DNA of 64,000 nt from Synaphobranchus kaupii (taxonomy: Eukaryota; Chordata; Actinopteri; Anguilliformes; Synaphobranchidae), in NCBI GenBank assembly GCA_029718625.1, contig CM056391.1, positions 1,030,162 through 1,094,161 on the forward strand. The letters are read 5' to 3'. Position 1 is the first letter of the stretch; every line of letters starts with the position of its first letter. Positions 45,839-58,304 of this stretch are shown piece by piece. A model generated the notes under the pieces. That model saw only the letters and a list, made by a program, of their open reading frames with translations, ran no database searches and had not been told where the DNA came from. The position numbers and the translations under genes are program-made.

Positions 45839-46469
45839 GTAAGATGGCTGCTGCACACACTGCACTCAGTGAGATCTGCTTCCCAACCTCTTAATGACGG
45901 CATCTTCATTTCTCCCTGTGATTTCCGTTCTACTGTAAACTGTTGCACTCTGGGTAAATTAGTGATTCTAGCGCTTGTCCTAGCAACATTGAGTTTTTCT
46001 GTTCAGTGTTTATCTGCAAAACGATTGGTTAATTTTGACTCTACATAAAAAATGACATTGTGGTGCCAACCACCATTGTTTTCTTGCCATCCAACTCCTC
46101 ACAGTATCCATGAGAGTATATAATTTTATTTGGTCTGTAAATGACCTGTGCAGTTTATTTAATGTACCTGCCAATACTTAATTTAATGCATTTAAAGTGT
46201 TGCCTGCTTCTAAAGGAATCACTTGTCACATTGTACAATATAGAATTAGTTTATCTGACTGATTAGTTTTATTTGGGTGTTAATATGGGGAATTTATTCT
46301 TCATGCCATTCAAAGCTATTTATGGCATAATGTGGCCTGAGGATAAATGATCCTTCAAAAGACAATAAAAGTGTCAGATTAAGAGTAATTAGCATCTTGT
46401 TTGTGGGAATTAACTGATTTCTGGGTGTAATATTTTGCGGTTTTGCTGTTCACACAATAAATATCATCC

Positions 46470-47300
46470 CCCTGAATGGTGCAGGATACTTACCTTACGG
46501 TTCTGGGACTTGTGGAACTTGCGTTTAATTTTCATCCCTCATATCTTTACAAACTTTCCTACAGCCATTTACCCCATTTCAAATGTTTGACTCTGCTGCC
46601 CTCTGCTGGATGAGAAATACACCTTCAGTTTACTTGCTTGATAATGTGCTGTTGCCCTCTGCTAATGCCCCTGATGCCCTAATTCTCTTTGCCAGTTTGT
46701 TAGTTAATTTGTCTGTCTGTTTGTTGTTTTGTTCCTGCCATTGCTACTTCAAAGTAAAAGCTCTTGTTACTTTTTCCACCCACATGGTCTCGAGTATATC
46801 TCTGCATCTGGGTCCATCCCTGAAATCTCGCTGCCATTGTGACAGGGAGCCCAAAACAAGACTAGAGCAGTTCAATCCTTTTTATTTACTGGTTCAATCA
46901 TACTGGTCCAAACTCTACCAAAAACACAATTTTTTCGTCATTTTATTCTAACAGAGCTTTTACAGTGGTCTGAATGTTACATGGTGTTCATTTTAAGGTA
47001 GTGCAATATCATTCATAATCATTCATAATTGTATGTAACAATAGGGTCCCACCCCAGTGACGAGCGTTTGTACCTTTTTAGCCAGTTTTTCATGCCTTTT
47101 TCCTGAGAGTGTATTTTATTATCCCTGTTTTATACATAAAGTCATAAAGTGCTGTACAATGGGCAAAAGATAATACATAAAGATGTATGAAATGAAAATA
47201 ATAGACATCCTGCTCTGGCCACTGAGAGACCACAGCATACAGAGCACAGGGGACCAGAGATGGGGTCTGAGATAAACAGGAAGTAAGAATCACGCTAAAG
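46470..47300 (+). repeat. Unit C upstream segment, partly deleted
   Basis: It resembles 42660-43760, including GGTTCTGGGACTTGTGGAAC and the CCCATGGT-type promoter flank. About 290 bases covering most of the tail exon are missing at 46560. Confidence 0.8.
47278..47285 (+). promoter_or_regulatory. Variant ETS box AGGAAGTA of the gene at 47397
   Basis: Same conserved block with G-to-A at the last core position, 112 bases before the ATG, with a CA-rich tract (47320-47386) between. Confidence 0.4.
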
Positions 47301-47322
47301 GGAGCTCTTCTCTCTGACGGAC

Positions 47323-47355
<33 letters not shown>

Positions 47356-47396
47356 AACACACACACAGAGCACGCACGCATACCTGTAAGGCACAT

Positions 47397-50300
47397 ATGG
47401 CTCCTACTCTGCTACTCTTCCTCTCCATCCTCTTCCTCTCTGTACTGCCAGGTAGGACTCGTTTCTCACACTGTATACTGAATACTGGTACATTGTAGCA
47501 GTGAAACTGTCTGTGTCATAAACCTGAATTAATTAGTTATTCTGAAGCCTGTAGTTTGCATGAATAAAATATGCATATGATGTCATTAAATTTTACTTTT
47601 TATCGCTGAGCAATACTCAAGAAAATAAACGGACCCTGCTACTTTAAGAAAGAAATTTAAATGCCAAACAAAACTATGTTTCTACATGTGGCATCAATCT
47701 CAGTTTCTATATTTTTGTTTCTTCATAAACGTTTTCATAAACTCTTACATTGCATCCTCTTTTCTTTCTTATTGCCATTAAAACCACTTCATGCAAAAAA
47801 AAAATCCTGTTTATAAAGCTGAACAGATAAAAATGTAATGTTTGTGCATTTTGTAGTTGTAAGGTTACTTTAGATTACAATCATTTGGCAAACGCTCTTA
47901 ACCAGAGCGACATACAGAATGTGGCATCACCAAGAAGGCTTAGAGACCCATTTAGAATCACTAAATGTTATGTAAACCCAATAAACAACTATTTGTATTG
48001 TAGTAGTTAATACATTTTTAACACATAGTTTTGGACTGGAAGTGTCAACATACAATTCTGTCAGGACAACTCACGTATTTAAATTAAATGGTTAATGAAT
48101 GAATGTGCTGCATAATTATTTTAGTTTGGCAGTGAATGGATCTAATTTAGTACTGCTCCGGAGCACAGGCATCTCCCCCCGCTAAACAGGAGAAGACCAA
48201 AAAACCCCCATACTAAAGCAGATCCAAACGACAGGAAACTGGGGTGGTGGAGGGTGACAGCTAATTTATTTTAACACAAGCCGTCAGCAACAAAGAGCAG
48301 CGCATCAGCATTCAAGCAGTACAGAGAGAACTAATTATTGGCTTATAAAGGGCGCTCCATTAGAGGTGTGTGCATGTGATTGGTTGAGTATGTGATGTGT
48401 GATTGCTAGCCGACCATGGTAAGCTACAGCGAGAGGTTCTCCGACAGAATTTACTCTGTGAACTCGTTCGGACGCTCATTGAAAGCATGACAATGTCTGA
48501 TATCAGTATGTGTGATATTCTAATTAAAGCCAAGTATCAGCAACACTTGCAACATTATGACCTTTTAACACTTCACATACTTTACATGATTAGAATAGGT
48601 CAGAGTTTTACCAAAAAGAGATGGAGCTATGATCTTGTTCTCTAAATGTGAATACTCACAGAAATGGCTTCAAACCCACAATAAAATGTACTGTGCCCTT
48701 TATTGTGGTGAGCAGAGAGGATTTAACCACAGGAAATAAAACTGCTCTGTCGCCTCTACTATAATAACTCTAAACCTGAAAGCACAGGAAAACAAGGGGA
48801 TTCATGCATAGCCTGAGAGTCGGCTGCCCTACAGACTGCGCTTTACTCTGCTGTGACGGTAAAATGAGCCCATACTGATGAAGTGTGTGTTTCTCTCTGC
48901 AGGTGCTGACGCTGTGTCCACAGTGAGTCATATAGCTGTACAGAGAGGAAGATCTGTCACTATCCCATGTCTCTATGATAGAAAATATGAACATTATGTG
49001 AAATACTGGTGTCATGGTAGATACTGGATTATATGTTCTTCTGTAGTACGCACTGACTCTCCAAAAGTTGAAGGAGAAACGTCGATCACTGATGACCCCA
49101 CCCATCATGTCTTCACTGTTACCATGACAAAGCTGAAGATGGGGGACTCTGGATATTACTGGTGTGCTGTAGACATAAAGCATGCTTTAGATGAGAGCTC
49201 ATATCTGTACCTGTCAGTCACTGCAGGTAAGATGGCTGCATCACACACTGCACTCAGTGAGACCAACCACACGCTGCGCAGTACTTTCTACTGTAAACTG
49301 TTGCACTCTGGGTAAATTAGTGATTCTAGCGGTTGTCCTAGCAACATTGAGTATTTCTTTTCATTGTTAATCTGCAAAACCATTGGTTCTTTTTGACTCT
49401 ACATAAAGAATGACATTGTGGTGCCAACCTCAATGGTACTTGCAGTTTTCTTGCTATCCAAGTCCTCACAGTATCCATTAGAGTATGAAAATCATTTTCT
49501 TTGGCCTACTTTTGCAGTTTATTTCGATTTTAGGGGGAAATTCAAAGCGGCAATGCAACATTTTTTCTTTCTGTGGTGTTCAGGTACTCCTGGCCTCTGG
49601 GTTGACCAACAGGAGGTGACCGGTGTGGAAGGGGGCCATGTCAGTGTACTGTGTCAGTATAATGAACCGAACGGCAGGAAGAGCTGGTGCAGGGCTGGGG
49701 GCTCCTGTGTGGAAGTGAGTTCTGGTAAATCTGGAAGATCAGAGATCAAAGATGTCAGCTCTGAAAAAGTCTTCATGGTGACGATGAGGGAACTGAACAG
49801 GGAGGACACAGGCTGGTATTGGTGTGCTGCTGGAGAACTACAGATCCCTGTTCACATCACTGTCACTCAGAAAACTACAACTACCACAGTCACCACAGGT
49901 AAGGAACTCTAATTAAACAAGCCTGCATAAGAATGCATTCTATAATAATATTTTCAACGGTATTTTCTGCCACTCTTTCTCTCTGTGAGGGTTGAAAATG
50001 GGTGTAAATGGAATGTTGTAAAAAAAAGTTTCACTAACTGTTCCTAGCAGTCCTGTAGTAATGTGCAGACTGGCTTGTAGATGCAAGTTCTGTTCTTCTT
50101 TTACATGACCACACCATTACAACACACACAAACACACATAACACAATAAAAGTTGGTGAGCAACTTCCTTAACCCTTGTGTGGTGTTTGTGTTTTTGTTA
50201 CTCACCCAGTGTTCGCGGGTCTGGTGGACCCACAACATTATTGGGTTTTTAAAACAATAAAGCCATAACAATTTACATAAAAATACTTCACAGATATTGA

Positions 50301-53142
50301 CTTTATCTCAATTACAAGTAATATAGACAGCATATATGGTTAATATTGACCATTTACCTCTGCTAGATCACATCTATCAATAAAAGTGATATTTGTTTTT
50401 TGTGATTAAATGTGATTTTTGTGTTCTTTTACATGTTCATCACAGAAAATGAGCCAAGGCCAATGAGTCTCAGGTTGAAAAAATTATGAATTTTGTCATT
50501 TTTCTTTAATAAACATTGAATACGGGTCCCACAGACCCGAACACCACACAAGGGTTAAGCATTTATTGTTTGAAATGTATGGTTCTCAATTGGGGGTGGA
50601 CCCATTTAAAATATAAATTTACAGCTGAAATATGATTAGAAATAAATTTAAAAAACGATTGTGTCACGTGACAATGTTAAAAAGCATTAGACAATAGAGT
50701 ACAGTTGAGCTACACTTGAATTTTCCTTATGTAATCCCAGGGTCTCAACCAAAATATTAGTTTGTAACTGACACATTTAAGTTAACGGTAGATCCATTGT
50801 GAGGAGTTTTTTTTAATGTAGTTGGTAAAGACACTTACAATAACATAACATGAATGATTTAAATGCTAAAATAAAAGATAATGACTGATATTTTTCCTTT
50901 GGAATATTGGGAAAACATTCCCCCATCATTAGGATGGTGAACATCTCTAACATGAACGTTAGCTGGTCACAATGAATCCACACCCTGAGTAGCCAGAGGA
51001 GGATGGGCTCCCCCAATTGGGCTGGTTCCTTCTTAGGGTTCTTCCTATATGCTGCCAGGGAGTTTTTCCTGCCACTGTTGGCCTAAGCTTGCTTTTGTAA
51101 GATGTTTAAAACTGGGGTATACTGTGAAATATTGTGACAGAAGTTTTGGACTTTTGCCTAAAAGCTTTGATTTGAAAATTAGAAAGTTCAACTTTAGGTA
51201 AAAATAAAGGGATCCTGTACAATTTCAGTCTGGACTTTGCATTTGCTGACAGGCACCATGGAATCTCCCTCTCAATCCTACGAGAACAACACAGTGATCA
51301 TCACAACAGAAGCATCTCCTACTGTCCAAAAGACCAGTCGTCCGGATCACGGAAGTCAGCGGTGTTCCAGGTGAGTTTTGTGTTCTCCCCTTAGCTTTTA
51401 CTCTTAGAGTGTATGAGGCGAGTCTATATCCATCCCTCTGTAACTGGAAGCATCTTTTCCACTTCCCTGCAAGCAGGCAGGTTGTTGTCCGACTTGAGAC
51501 AACAGCTGCATTTGGGTTCATTCGGCTCTTTTGCGGCTGCAGATTTCAGTGCGCTGCTGGTGACACGAGGTGCAACCAGAGGCTTGGAAATAAGTTGCAA
51601 AGTGAGCAAAAACATTATCTGTAGTGCACTTAATGAATTACACTCAAACCAAAGTCTTTTCTGCGCAGTGCACAGACCTGCTTGCAAAGGACTCTGGGGG
51701 TGCTGTGCCAAACCGCGGTTGCTTTGGTGTTCCTAATATGCACTGCCGTCGCCGTTTGGAAGATTTGCCAATACCGCAGTAAGTCATGTGATCATTCCAT
51801 TCATTAGTGTATTCATCAGGCAAGAGTTAGCCTTAATTATTGTCTGCATACCATTACATTCCATTGCAGTAGGCTATGCTCTTAGCCAGTGAGACTTACA
51901 ACAGTAGAGAGTATCAGTATTAGTCTCAAGGAATTACAAAAGTGTGAAATCACCAAGAAAGTACCTTTGCCAAATCCAATTAGGCAATTAAAAAACAAAA
52001 CACAGCTGAGACATGTGTAGGCTAGTTCTCACACACATGTTAAATTACGGTAGCCTAGGCTATATCTAAGGAGGATTTTCAATAGCAGGCTTACTCCAAA
52101 GCGTAAAGGACTAATTAAATGAGCTGTTCCTGGGTTGCCTAGATTTGCCAACAATTCTGTACAAAATGGTGCATTATTCTGATTCATGTTTGAATTACAG
52201 TCACAAAGTAGTATCAGGCTGTATAGCTTCACAAGCTCATTATCTGAACCCTTGATTGCCTTTTTTATCTATAGCAACAAAACACCCTACGGGGTGACAA
52301 AATAAGTGATGTAATCTGAGGCAACATGATTACATTAACCCAGGAACTTTGTACATTAGCAAACAAGGTGAAGGTAATGACCAATTACTGAATAATCAAA
52401 ACAAACGTATGTGAATGATATTGTTACATTCGCACAATTAAGTTGGCTCCTGTTTGTAAACACAAGCAAATCCGCTACCATTGCATATCCAACCTATCTT
52501 TACACAGATACCTGTAATTATATGCATTATTGCAACATCACATTGCTTAGTAGGTGTCAGCACTTAATTTATTGTTATAAAAAGGATTATCTTTTATTTG
52601 GTGGTGGAACTGCAGACCCGTAGCTTCTACATAGCCTACACAGCTTCTAGAAGCAGGCCTGGCTTCCAGCAGTAACTCTTATCGGAGGGCTAGGTGAATG
52701 TTTTCACCACAGATCCCACAGTATGTTCTGTTCTTCAAATGGAAATGTGGTCCACAGTTTCAACTTCAGTTATTACCAAAAAGTCATTCCTTTATCTTTG
52801 AAACATCCTCGAGCCCATTGGAAATTTTAAAGTTTTAGGATGTGTCTGTATTAAATGATACACTCAGACCAACGCGACTGAAAGGAACCATAGCCTAGGC
52901 TACTACCATGACAACAACAAAAACAAGTAAAGGAAATAAAACGGAATGCATAATTAGTTTAATGTTTCAGGGTAGAGATGAGATAACTGAGTGTGAAAAT
53001 CAACGGTGCGGTATCAGTAGTTTAATCACTCGACTTTGTGAACCCGTCATCTTTTTATTCTGCCTTGTGTTTGTTGGGGGTAGGAGCGCTGCAATGGAGA
53101 GAGAACAGTGAAGACGTGGGACGTCTAACGCAGCCAAAGTAA
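47397..53142 (+). CDS. Short-tailed CD300/pIgR-like receptor, complete spliced gene
   Basis: Six exons join in frame: 47397-47451, 48903-49226, 49584-49898, 51253-51370, 51669-51778 and 53084-53142, totalling 981 bases or 326 residues. Order: signal peptide 1-18, V-type domain 19-126, second V-type domain 127-231, Ser/Thr-rich stalk to 270, transmembrane helix about 279-301 (TLGVLCQTAVALVFLICTAV), and a 25-residue tail ending GRLTQPK. Domain 1 has the full cysteine set (IPCLY, YWCHG, IICSS, GYYWCA). The tail has no ITIM, and the helix has no charged residue for DAP12-type partners, so the signalling mode is unclear. The stalk has an ATG in CACCATGG that mimics a start, but the acceptor at 51251-51252 and phases fit an internal exon. 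A duplicate tail exon lies at 57277. Confidence 0.8.
48057..48478. other. ~420-bp insertion in intron 1 relative to paralogs
   Basis: Units A and B read GTCAACCAACAATGAAAGCA continuously. Here about 420 unrelated bases lie between AACATACAATT and TGAAAGCATGAC. It contains GGCTTATAAAGGGCG, but no terminal repeats or coding frame were recognised. Confidence 0.55.
48903..49226 (+). CDS. Short-tailed receptor, exon 2 (first V-type domain)
   Basis: Acceptor CTCTGCAG, donor GTAAGA, 324 bases. Retains the B-strand cysteine at IPCLYDRKY. Confidence 0.88.
49584..49898 (+). CDS. Short-tailed receptor, exon 3 (second V-type domain)
   Basis: Acceptor GTTCAG, donor GTAAGG, 315 bases, same length as the paralog at 27313. 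SWCRAGGSC and GWYWCAAGE are intact. Confidence 0.88.
50173..50554. mobile_element. TTAA-flanked MITE (piggyBac-like)
   Basis: The 382-bp element begins CCCTTGTGTGGTGTT and ends AACACCACACAAGGG, with TTAA on both sides. Subterminal inverted motifs GGGTCTGGTGGACCC and GGGTCCCACAGACCC are also present. The paralogous site near 15377 reads CAACTTCCTTAAGCATTT with a single TTAA. Confidence 0.92.
50950..51120 (+). repeat. Dispersed fish repeat fragment (paralogous copy)
   Basis: Matches 19980-20150 and lies at the corresponding position of this gene. Confidence 0.55.
51253..51370 (+). CDS. Short-tailed receptor, exon 4 (stalk)
   Basis: Acceptor TTGCTGACAG, donor GTGAGT, 118 bases, phase 1 in and 2 out. 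The product GTMESPSQSYENNTVIITTE continues Ser/Thr-rich and has an NNT sequon. Confidence 0.72.
51669..51778 (+). CDS. Short-tailed receptor, exon 5 (transmembrane)
   Basis: Acceptor CTTTTCTGCGCAG in phase 2, donor GTAAGT in phase 1, 110 bases. About 23 hydrophobic residues are followed by KICQYR. Confidence 0.75.
53084..53142 (+). CDS. Short-tailed receptor, exon 6 (tail and stop)
   Basis: Acceptor GGGGGTAG, 59 bases, phase 1, ending TAA. Encodes ALQWRENSEDVGRLTQPK. Confidence 0.68.
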
Positions 53143-53300
53143 CACCAGCGAGGCCTATGATGACCACATTGGTATTGTGGTAGCCAAAGATCTTTTGTTG
53201 TTTAAAAGCACTGGATCCCGTCGACAGAATCTGTATGATGTTTTTCAACCTTTTTTATTGCACGTAGAGTCGCCGTAACACTGGTCTCACCAGAATCGTT

Positions 53301-55894
53301 GAGAAATAGTAAAAACGTAGGCTACTCAACTTTGTCTAATAACCGTTTTGCCGGTGCTGAATCCTTAGTAGAGTATATAAGGTCAGAAGAGATAAGGACA
53401 GCAACTCAGTCTATTGTTGTTGTTTTTTTGGGCACGGAAGCGTTTCGGCTTACCGCCTTCGTCAGCGTTCATAAACAACAAGGACAGGTATAGGGCTTAT
53501 ATAACATGACGTGAGTCAATCAACTCGAACATTCAGTCAATCGATCAATCAATCAAACACTACATGAATGTTTGTAAGATATAATACCACATTGTATAGA
53601 ACATCATATCTGCGTGTCAGTATTGTTGCAGAATAGTAAACCTTGAAAAACACAAAAAAGCCAATATAATGTGAACACCGATCAAAGCTATTTGGAATTT
53701 CGTTTAATTTTATGTCTATTTTAATTTAGATATTTGATTGGTTAACTTTAAACGAACACATGGAATAATACGACTATAAACACACTTGTAGCCGGAACCA
53801 CACAATGTATGGCATGTTGTATTTTTAAGAATTGTTTCCTATATAAGAATCTATAAACCACATCATTGTGAAAAAAAGTGTTTGCATTTCACTCATTCAA
53901 TTGATTTTGGATTTCACAAAGTGGGACAATCTTTCAAAAGAGTAATGTGTTTTGTTTTGAAAAACAATTGGTAAACAGTCGCCGTCTTAAAGAAAACACG
54001 ACAGGGAATGAGAGTCAATAAGCCCTCGAGGGGAGACCGTGGATAGATGGTGTATCCACCAGGCCTCCCTTTGAAGGAGCAATTTATCTCTGTCGCCGCC
54101 CCTGCGTGGACTTTTTATATGTTCAATGCCCATAAACTCTCTCTTGCATTTTCCCACATAAAAAAGACCACATACACATTTCAGAATGTAAACACAGAAT
54201 TTCGTAGTACATGTAATGGTTCCTCTTACTATTAATTTGGCCCCTGAGTGGGGATGGTAGAAAGTGTCACCTTTAATCATGGCGTTGCAACTGATACAAT
54301 TATGGCAAGGGAAATTACCTTGGGGAACATTGGAAAGGAAGTGAGTCGGACTTTTTGAAATGTCCGCCTTGACCAAGTAGTCCCTCAAATTGTTCAACCT
54401 TTTATAGGTTTTATAGGTTCTGAAACAGAAAATTGTATTCATCTTTGTCAATGTATTCTTTTTGTAAAGCCCGTTCTAAAGTGGCTTTGATGTCATCGCT
54501 AAATTTTGCTGTGGGGTCAAATGGTAAAGAGCGGTATGAATCTTGATCGTGCAATTGTCTTTTGATTTCTTTAATGTATTTTTCTTTGCTTTGTACAACA
54601 ATGGCACCGCCTTTGTCTGAGGGCTTAATAACCACATTTTCGTTTGCGAGTAGTTGGGTTAAAGCGTCTCTTTCCGATTGTAACAGATTGGAGTGGAACA
54701 CAGGGGCATGAGCGCACACAGGTTTGTAACGTTCTGCTCAACCAGTCTGCAGAAAGTATCTACAGATGAGTTGGTAACAGGAGGAACAAACTTGCTTTTA
54801 GGTTTGAAGATCTTTCTTTCTTTTGGGCAGTGTCAATATTCTGAGGTATTCTATTCAATGACCCTAGGATTCTTTACAGCATCTTTTGAATAGTACGCTT
54901 TTAATTTGACTGATCTAAAGAATTTGTACATTTCCACCTTCGTAGTGAATGAATCTGCGTGTTTTACTGGCACAAAAGACAGTCCTTTGGACAACAGTTT
55001 GATTTCGTTATCACTTAGCTCAGTTCCTGAAATGTTCATTACGCTGGATGTTGCTGGCTCGTTGTGACTTTTTCTTTTCTTAGTACTCCTCCGCGTCTTG
55101 CGTTTTCGCCGCCAGTAAGAGGAACCATTACATGTACTACGAACTTCTGTGTTTACATTGTGAAATGTCTATGTGGTCTTTTTTGTGTGGGAAAATGCAA
55201 GAGAGAGCTTCGTTTAAGAATGTGTGAACATAAAAGCACAATTCGGAATAATGACGAGAAATCACCTGTTGCCCGACATTTCAATGCTTTCAAACACGAA
55301 GTAAGTTCTTTGCGGTTTATGGGCATTGAACATGTAAAAAGTCCACGCAGGGGCGGCGATAGAGATAAATTGCACCTTCAAAGGGAGGCCTGGTGGATAC
55401 ACCATCTATCCACGGTCTCCCCAAGAGGGCTTAATGACTCTCATTCCCTGTCGTGTTTTCTTTAAGATGGTGACTGTTTACCAATTGTTTTTCAAAACAA
55501 AACACCTTACTCTTTTGAAAGATTGTCCCACTTTGTGAAATCCAAAATCCATTGAATGAGTGAAATGCAAACACTTTTTTTCACAATGATGTGGTTTATA
55601 GATTCTTATATAGGAAACAATTCTTAAAAATACAACATGCCATACATTGTGTGGTTCCGGCTACAAGTGTGTTTATAGTCGTATTATTCCACGTGTTCGT
55701 TTAAAGTGAACCAATCAAATATCTAAATTAAAATAGATATAAAATGAAACTAAATTCCAAATTTCTTTGATCGGTGTTCACATTATATTTGCTTTTTTGT
55801 GTTTTTCAAGGTTTGCTATTCTGCAACAATACTGACACGCAGATATGATGTTCTATACAATGTGGTATTATATCTTACAAATTTTCATGTAGTG

Positions 55895-55932
<38 letters not shown>

Positions 55933-56082
55933 CGATTGACTGAATGTTCGAGTTGATTGACTCGCGTCATGTTATATAAGCCATATACCTGTCCTTGTTG
56001 TTTATGCACGCTGACGAAGGCGGTAAGCCGAAACGCGTCTGTGCCCAAATAAAACTGAGTTGCTGTCCTTCTCTCTTTTGAC
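53301..56082 (-). mobile_element. Penelope-like element PLE1, internally deleted, inverted ends
   Basis: It is bounded by a 15-bp direct duplication CTCACCAGAATCGTT (53286-53300 and 56083-56097). The left part is the 3' half on the minus strand and the right ~1 kb is a second 3' half on the plus strand, forming long inverted ends with CTGACGAAGGCGGTAAGCCG. Coding pieces: N-terminal region 54851-55039, middle 54411-54719, C-terminal GIY-YIG region 53987-54451 (all minus), and GIY-YIG 55064-55465 (plus). The reverse-transcriptase core is missing by a deletion of about 1.1 kb near 54420. Confidence 0.9.
55064..55465 (+). pseudogene. PLE1 inverted copy of the GIY-YIG endonuclease region
   Basis: The frame has FCVYIVKCLCGLFCVGKCKR and then RMCEHKSTIRNN, the GIY-YIG nuclease core of Penelope-like elements, and ends VSPRGLNDSHSLSCFL. 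It lacks the polymerase and cannot be autonomous. Confidence 0.85.
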
Positions 56083-56164
56083 CTCACCAGAATCGTTCCA
56101 GTTTCAGCGTATAATGTCTGAATATCTGTACCTTAAATTACCACATCACCACGGATCTTACGCC

Positions 56165-56165
<1 letters not shown>

Positions 56166-56221
<56 letters not shown>
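56166..56221. repeat. (ATT)n microsatellite, duplicated copy
   Basis: Counterpart of 22322-22385 within the duplicated segment. Confidence 0.9.
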
Positions 56222-56223
<2 letters not shown>

Positions 56224-57276
56224 ACGATGATTATGAACCATGATAATGATATGTACGTATGTATATAATTTCAAACTAACACTCTTTAACGATGTATTCA
56301 TCAGCTGTGCTATTTGTGGGCTAATTGTGTAATAGGCGACACACATAGGCTATAGGTTACAAATGGTAGGCTAAATGTTAACTACACGATTATATGTAAT
56401 TCCCAATGGGTTACAACGAAAAGTGTTAAAAAATTTGTTACAAAAACAATAATAATAAAGTATTTCCTTTACATGACAAAGCTTTGCCTTGTTAATTTGT
56501 AAAATAGATAAAGGACTCATTTAAAATATGACGTATTTATTGTATCATGAACTAAATAATCAAAACAAACGTATGTGAATGATATTGTTACATTTGCACC
56601 ATGAAGTTGGCTCCTGTTTGTAAACACGAGCAAATCCGCTACCATTGCACATCCAACCTATCTTTACACAGATACCTGTAATTATATGCATTATTGCAAC
56701 ATCACATTGCTTAGTAGGTGTCAGCACTTAATTTATTGTTATGAAAAGGATTATCTTTTATTTGGTGGTGGAACTGCAGACCCGTAGCGTCTACATAGCC
56801 GACACAGCTTCTAGAAGCAGGCCTTGCTTCCAGCAGTAACTCTTATCGGAGGGCTAGGTGAATGTATTCACCACAGATCCCACAGTATGTTCTGTTCTTC
56901 AAATGGAAATGTGGTCCACAGTTTCAACTTCAGTTATTACCAAAAAGTCATTCCTTTATCTTTGAAACATCCTCGAGCCCATTGAAAATGTTTAATCTAA
57001 ACATTTTTTTTTTCCTTCTAAAGTTTTAGGATGTGTCTGTATTAAATGATACACTCAGACCAACGCGACTGAAAGGAACCATAGCCTAGGCTACTACCAC
57101 GACAACAACAAAAACAAGTAAAGGAAATCCAACGGAATGCATAACTAGTTTAATGTTTCAGGGTAGAGATGAGATAACTGAGTGTGAAAATCAACGGTGC
57201 GGTATCAGTAGTTAAATCACTCGACTTTGTGAACCCGTGTCATCTTTTTATTCTGCCTTGTGTTTGTTTGGGGTAG

Positions 57277-57335
57277 GAGCGCTGCAATGGAGAGAGAACA
57301 GTGAAGACGTGGGACGTCTAACGCAGCCAAAGTAA
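57277..57335 (+). CDS. Duplicate tail exon of the short-tailed receptor
   Basis: Acceptor GGGGTAG and the same 59 bases as 53084-53142, produced by the tandem duplication. It could serve as an alternative last exon with the identical product, or be silent. Confidence 0.5.
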
Positions 57336-58304
57336 CACCAGCGAGCCCTATGATGACCACATTGGTATTGCAGTAGCCAAAGATCTTTTGTTGTTTAAAA
57401 GCACTGCATCCCGTCCACAGAATCTGTATGATGTTTTTCAACCTTTTTTTATTGCACGTAGAGTCGCCGTAACACTGGTCTCACCAGAATCGTTGAGAAA
57501 TAGTAAAAACGTGCTCAACCTTGTCTAATAACCGTTTTGCCGGTGCTGAATCCTTAGTAGAGTATATAAGGTCAAAAGAGAGAAGGACAGCAACTCAGTC
57601 TATTGTTTTTTTTGGGCACGGACGCGTTTCGGCTTACCGCCTTCGTCAGCGTGCATAAACAACAAGGACAGGTATAGGGCTTATAACATGACGTGAGTCA
57701 ATCAACTCGAACATTCAGTCAATCAATCAATCGATCAATCAATCAAACACTACATGAATGTATGTAAGACATAATACCAGATTGTATAGAACATCATATC
57801 TGCGTGTCAGTATTGTTACAGAATAGCAAACATTGAAAAACACAAAAAAGCAAATATAATGTGAACACCGATCAAAGCAATTTGGAATTTCGTTTCATTT
57901 TATGTCTATTTTAATTTAGATATTTGATTGGTTCACTTTAAACGAACACATGGAATAATACGACTATAAACACACCTGTAGCCGGAACCACACAATGTAT
58001 GGCATGTTGTATTTTTAAGAATTGTTTCCTATATAAGAATCTATAAACCACATCATTGTGAAAAAAAGTGTTTGCATTTCACGCATTCAATGGATTTTGG
58101 ATTTTACAAAGTGGGACAATCTTTCAAAAGAGTAATGTGTTTTGTTTTGAAAAACAATTGGTAAACAGTCACCGTCTTAAAGAAAACACGACAGGGAATG
58201 AGAGTCATTAAGCCCTCGAGGGGAGACCGTGGATAGATGGTGTATCCACCAGGCCTCCCTTTGAATGAGCAATTTATCTCTATCGCCGCCCCTGCGTGGA
58301 CTTT

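Larger units (their letters stand above)
42660..46376 (+). repeat. Tandem segmental unit B (about 3.7 kb)
   Basis: Counterpart of unit A at 34204. It lacks the Harbinger insertions, so the sequence around 46360-46390 (GACAATAAAAGTGTCAGATT) gives the pre-insertion target site. Confidence 0.9.
52391..56554 (+). repeat. Tandem duplication, unit 1 (contains PLE1)
   Basis: It starts AATAATCAAAACAAACG and is repeated from 56555 on. The junction CATGAACTAAATAATCAA joins sequence that is normally about 1.3 kb apart in the undamaged paralog (22.7 kb to 21.3 kb), which shows a direct duplication. Confidence 0.85.

Noticed and set aside
51258..51370. Independent small membrane-protein gene starting at CACCATGG
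   Set aside because: The good Kozak context suggested a start, but an acceptor lies five bases upstream and its phase fits the Ig exon before it, so it is the stalk exon of the receptor at 47397.
53000..53248. Minus-strand frame with a hydrophobic stretch (IIGLAGVTLAALDVP)
   Set aside because: It is antisense to the tail exon at 53084; the same shadow appears at 22019 and 57217. No supporting splice or domain evidence.
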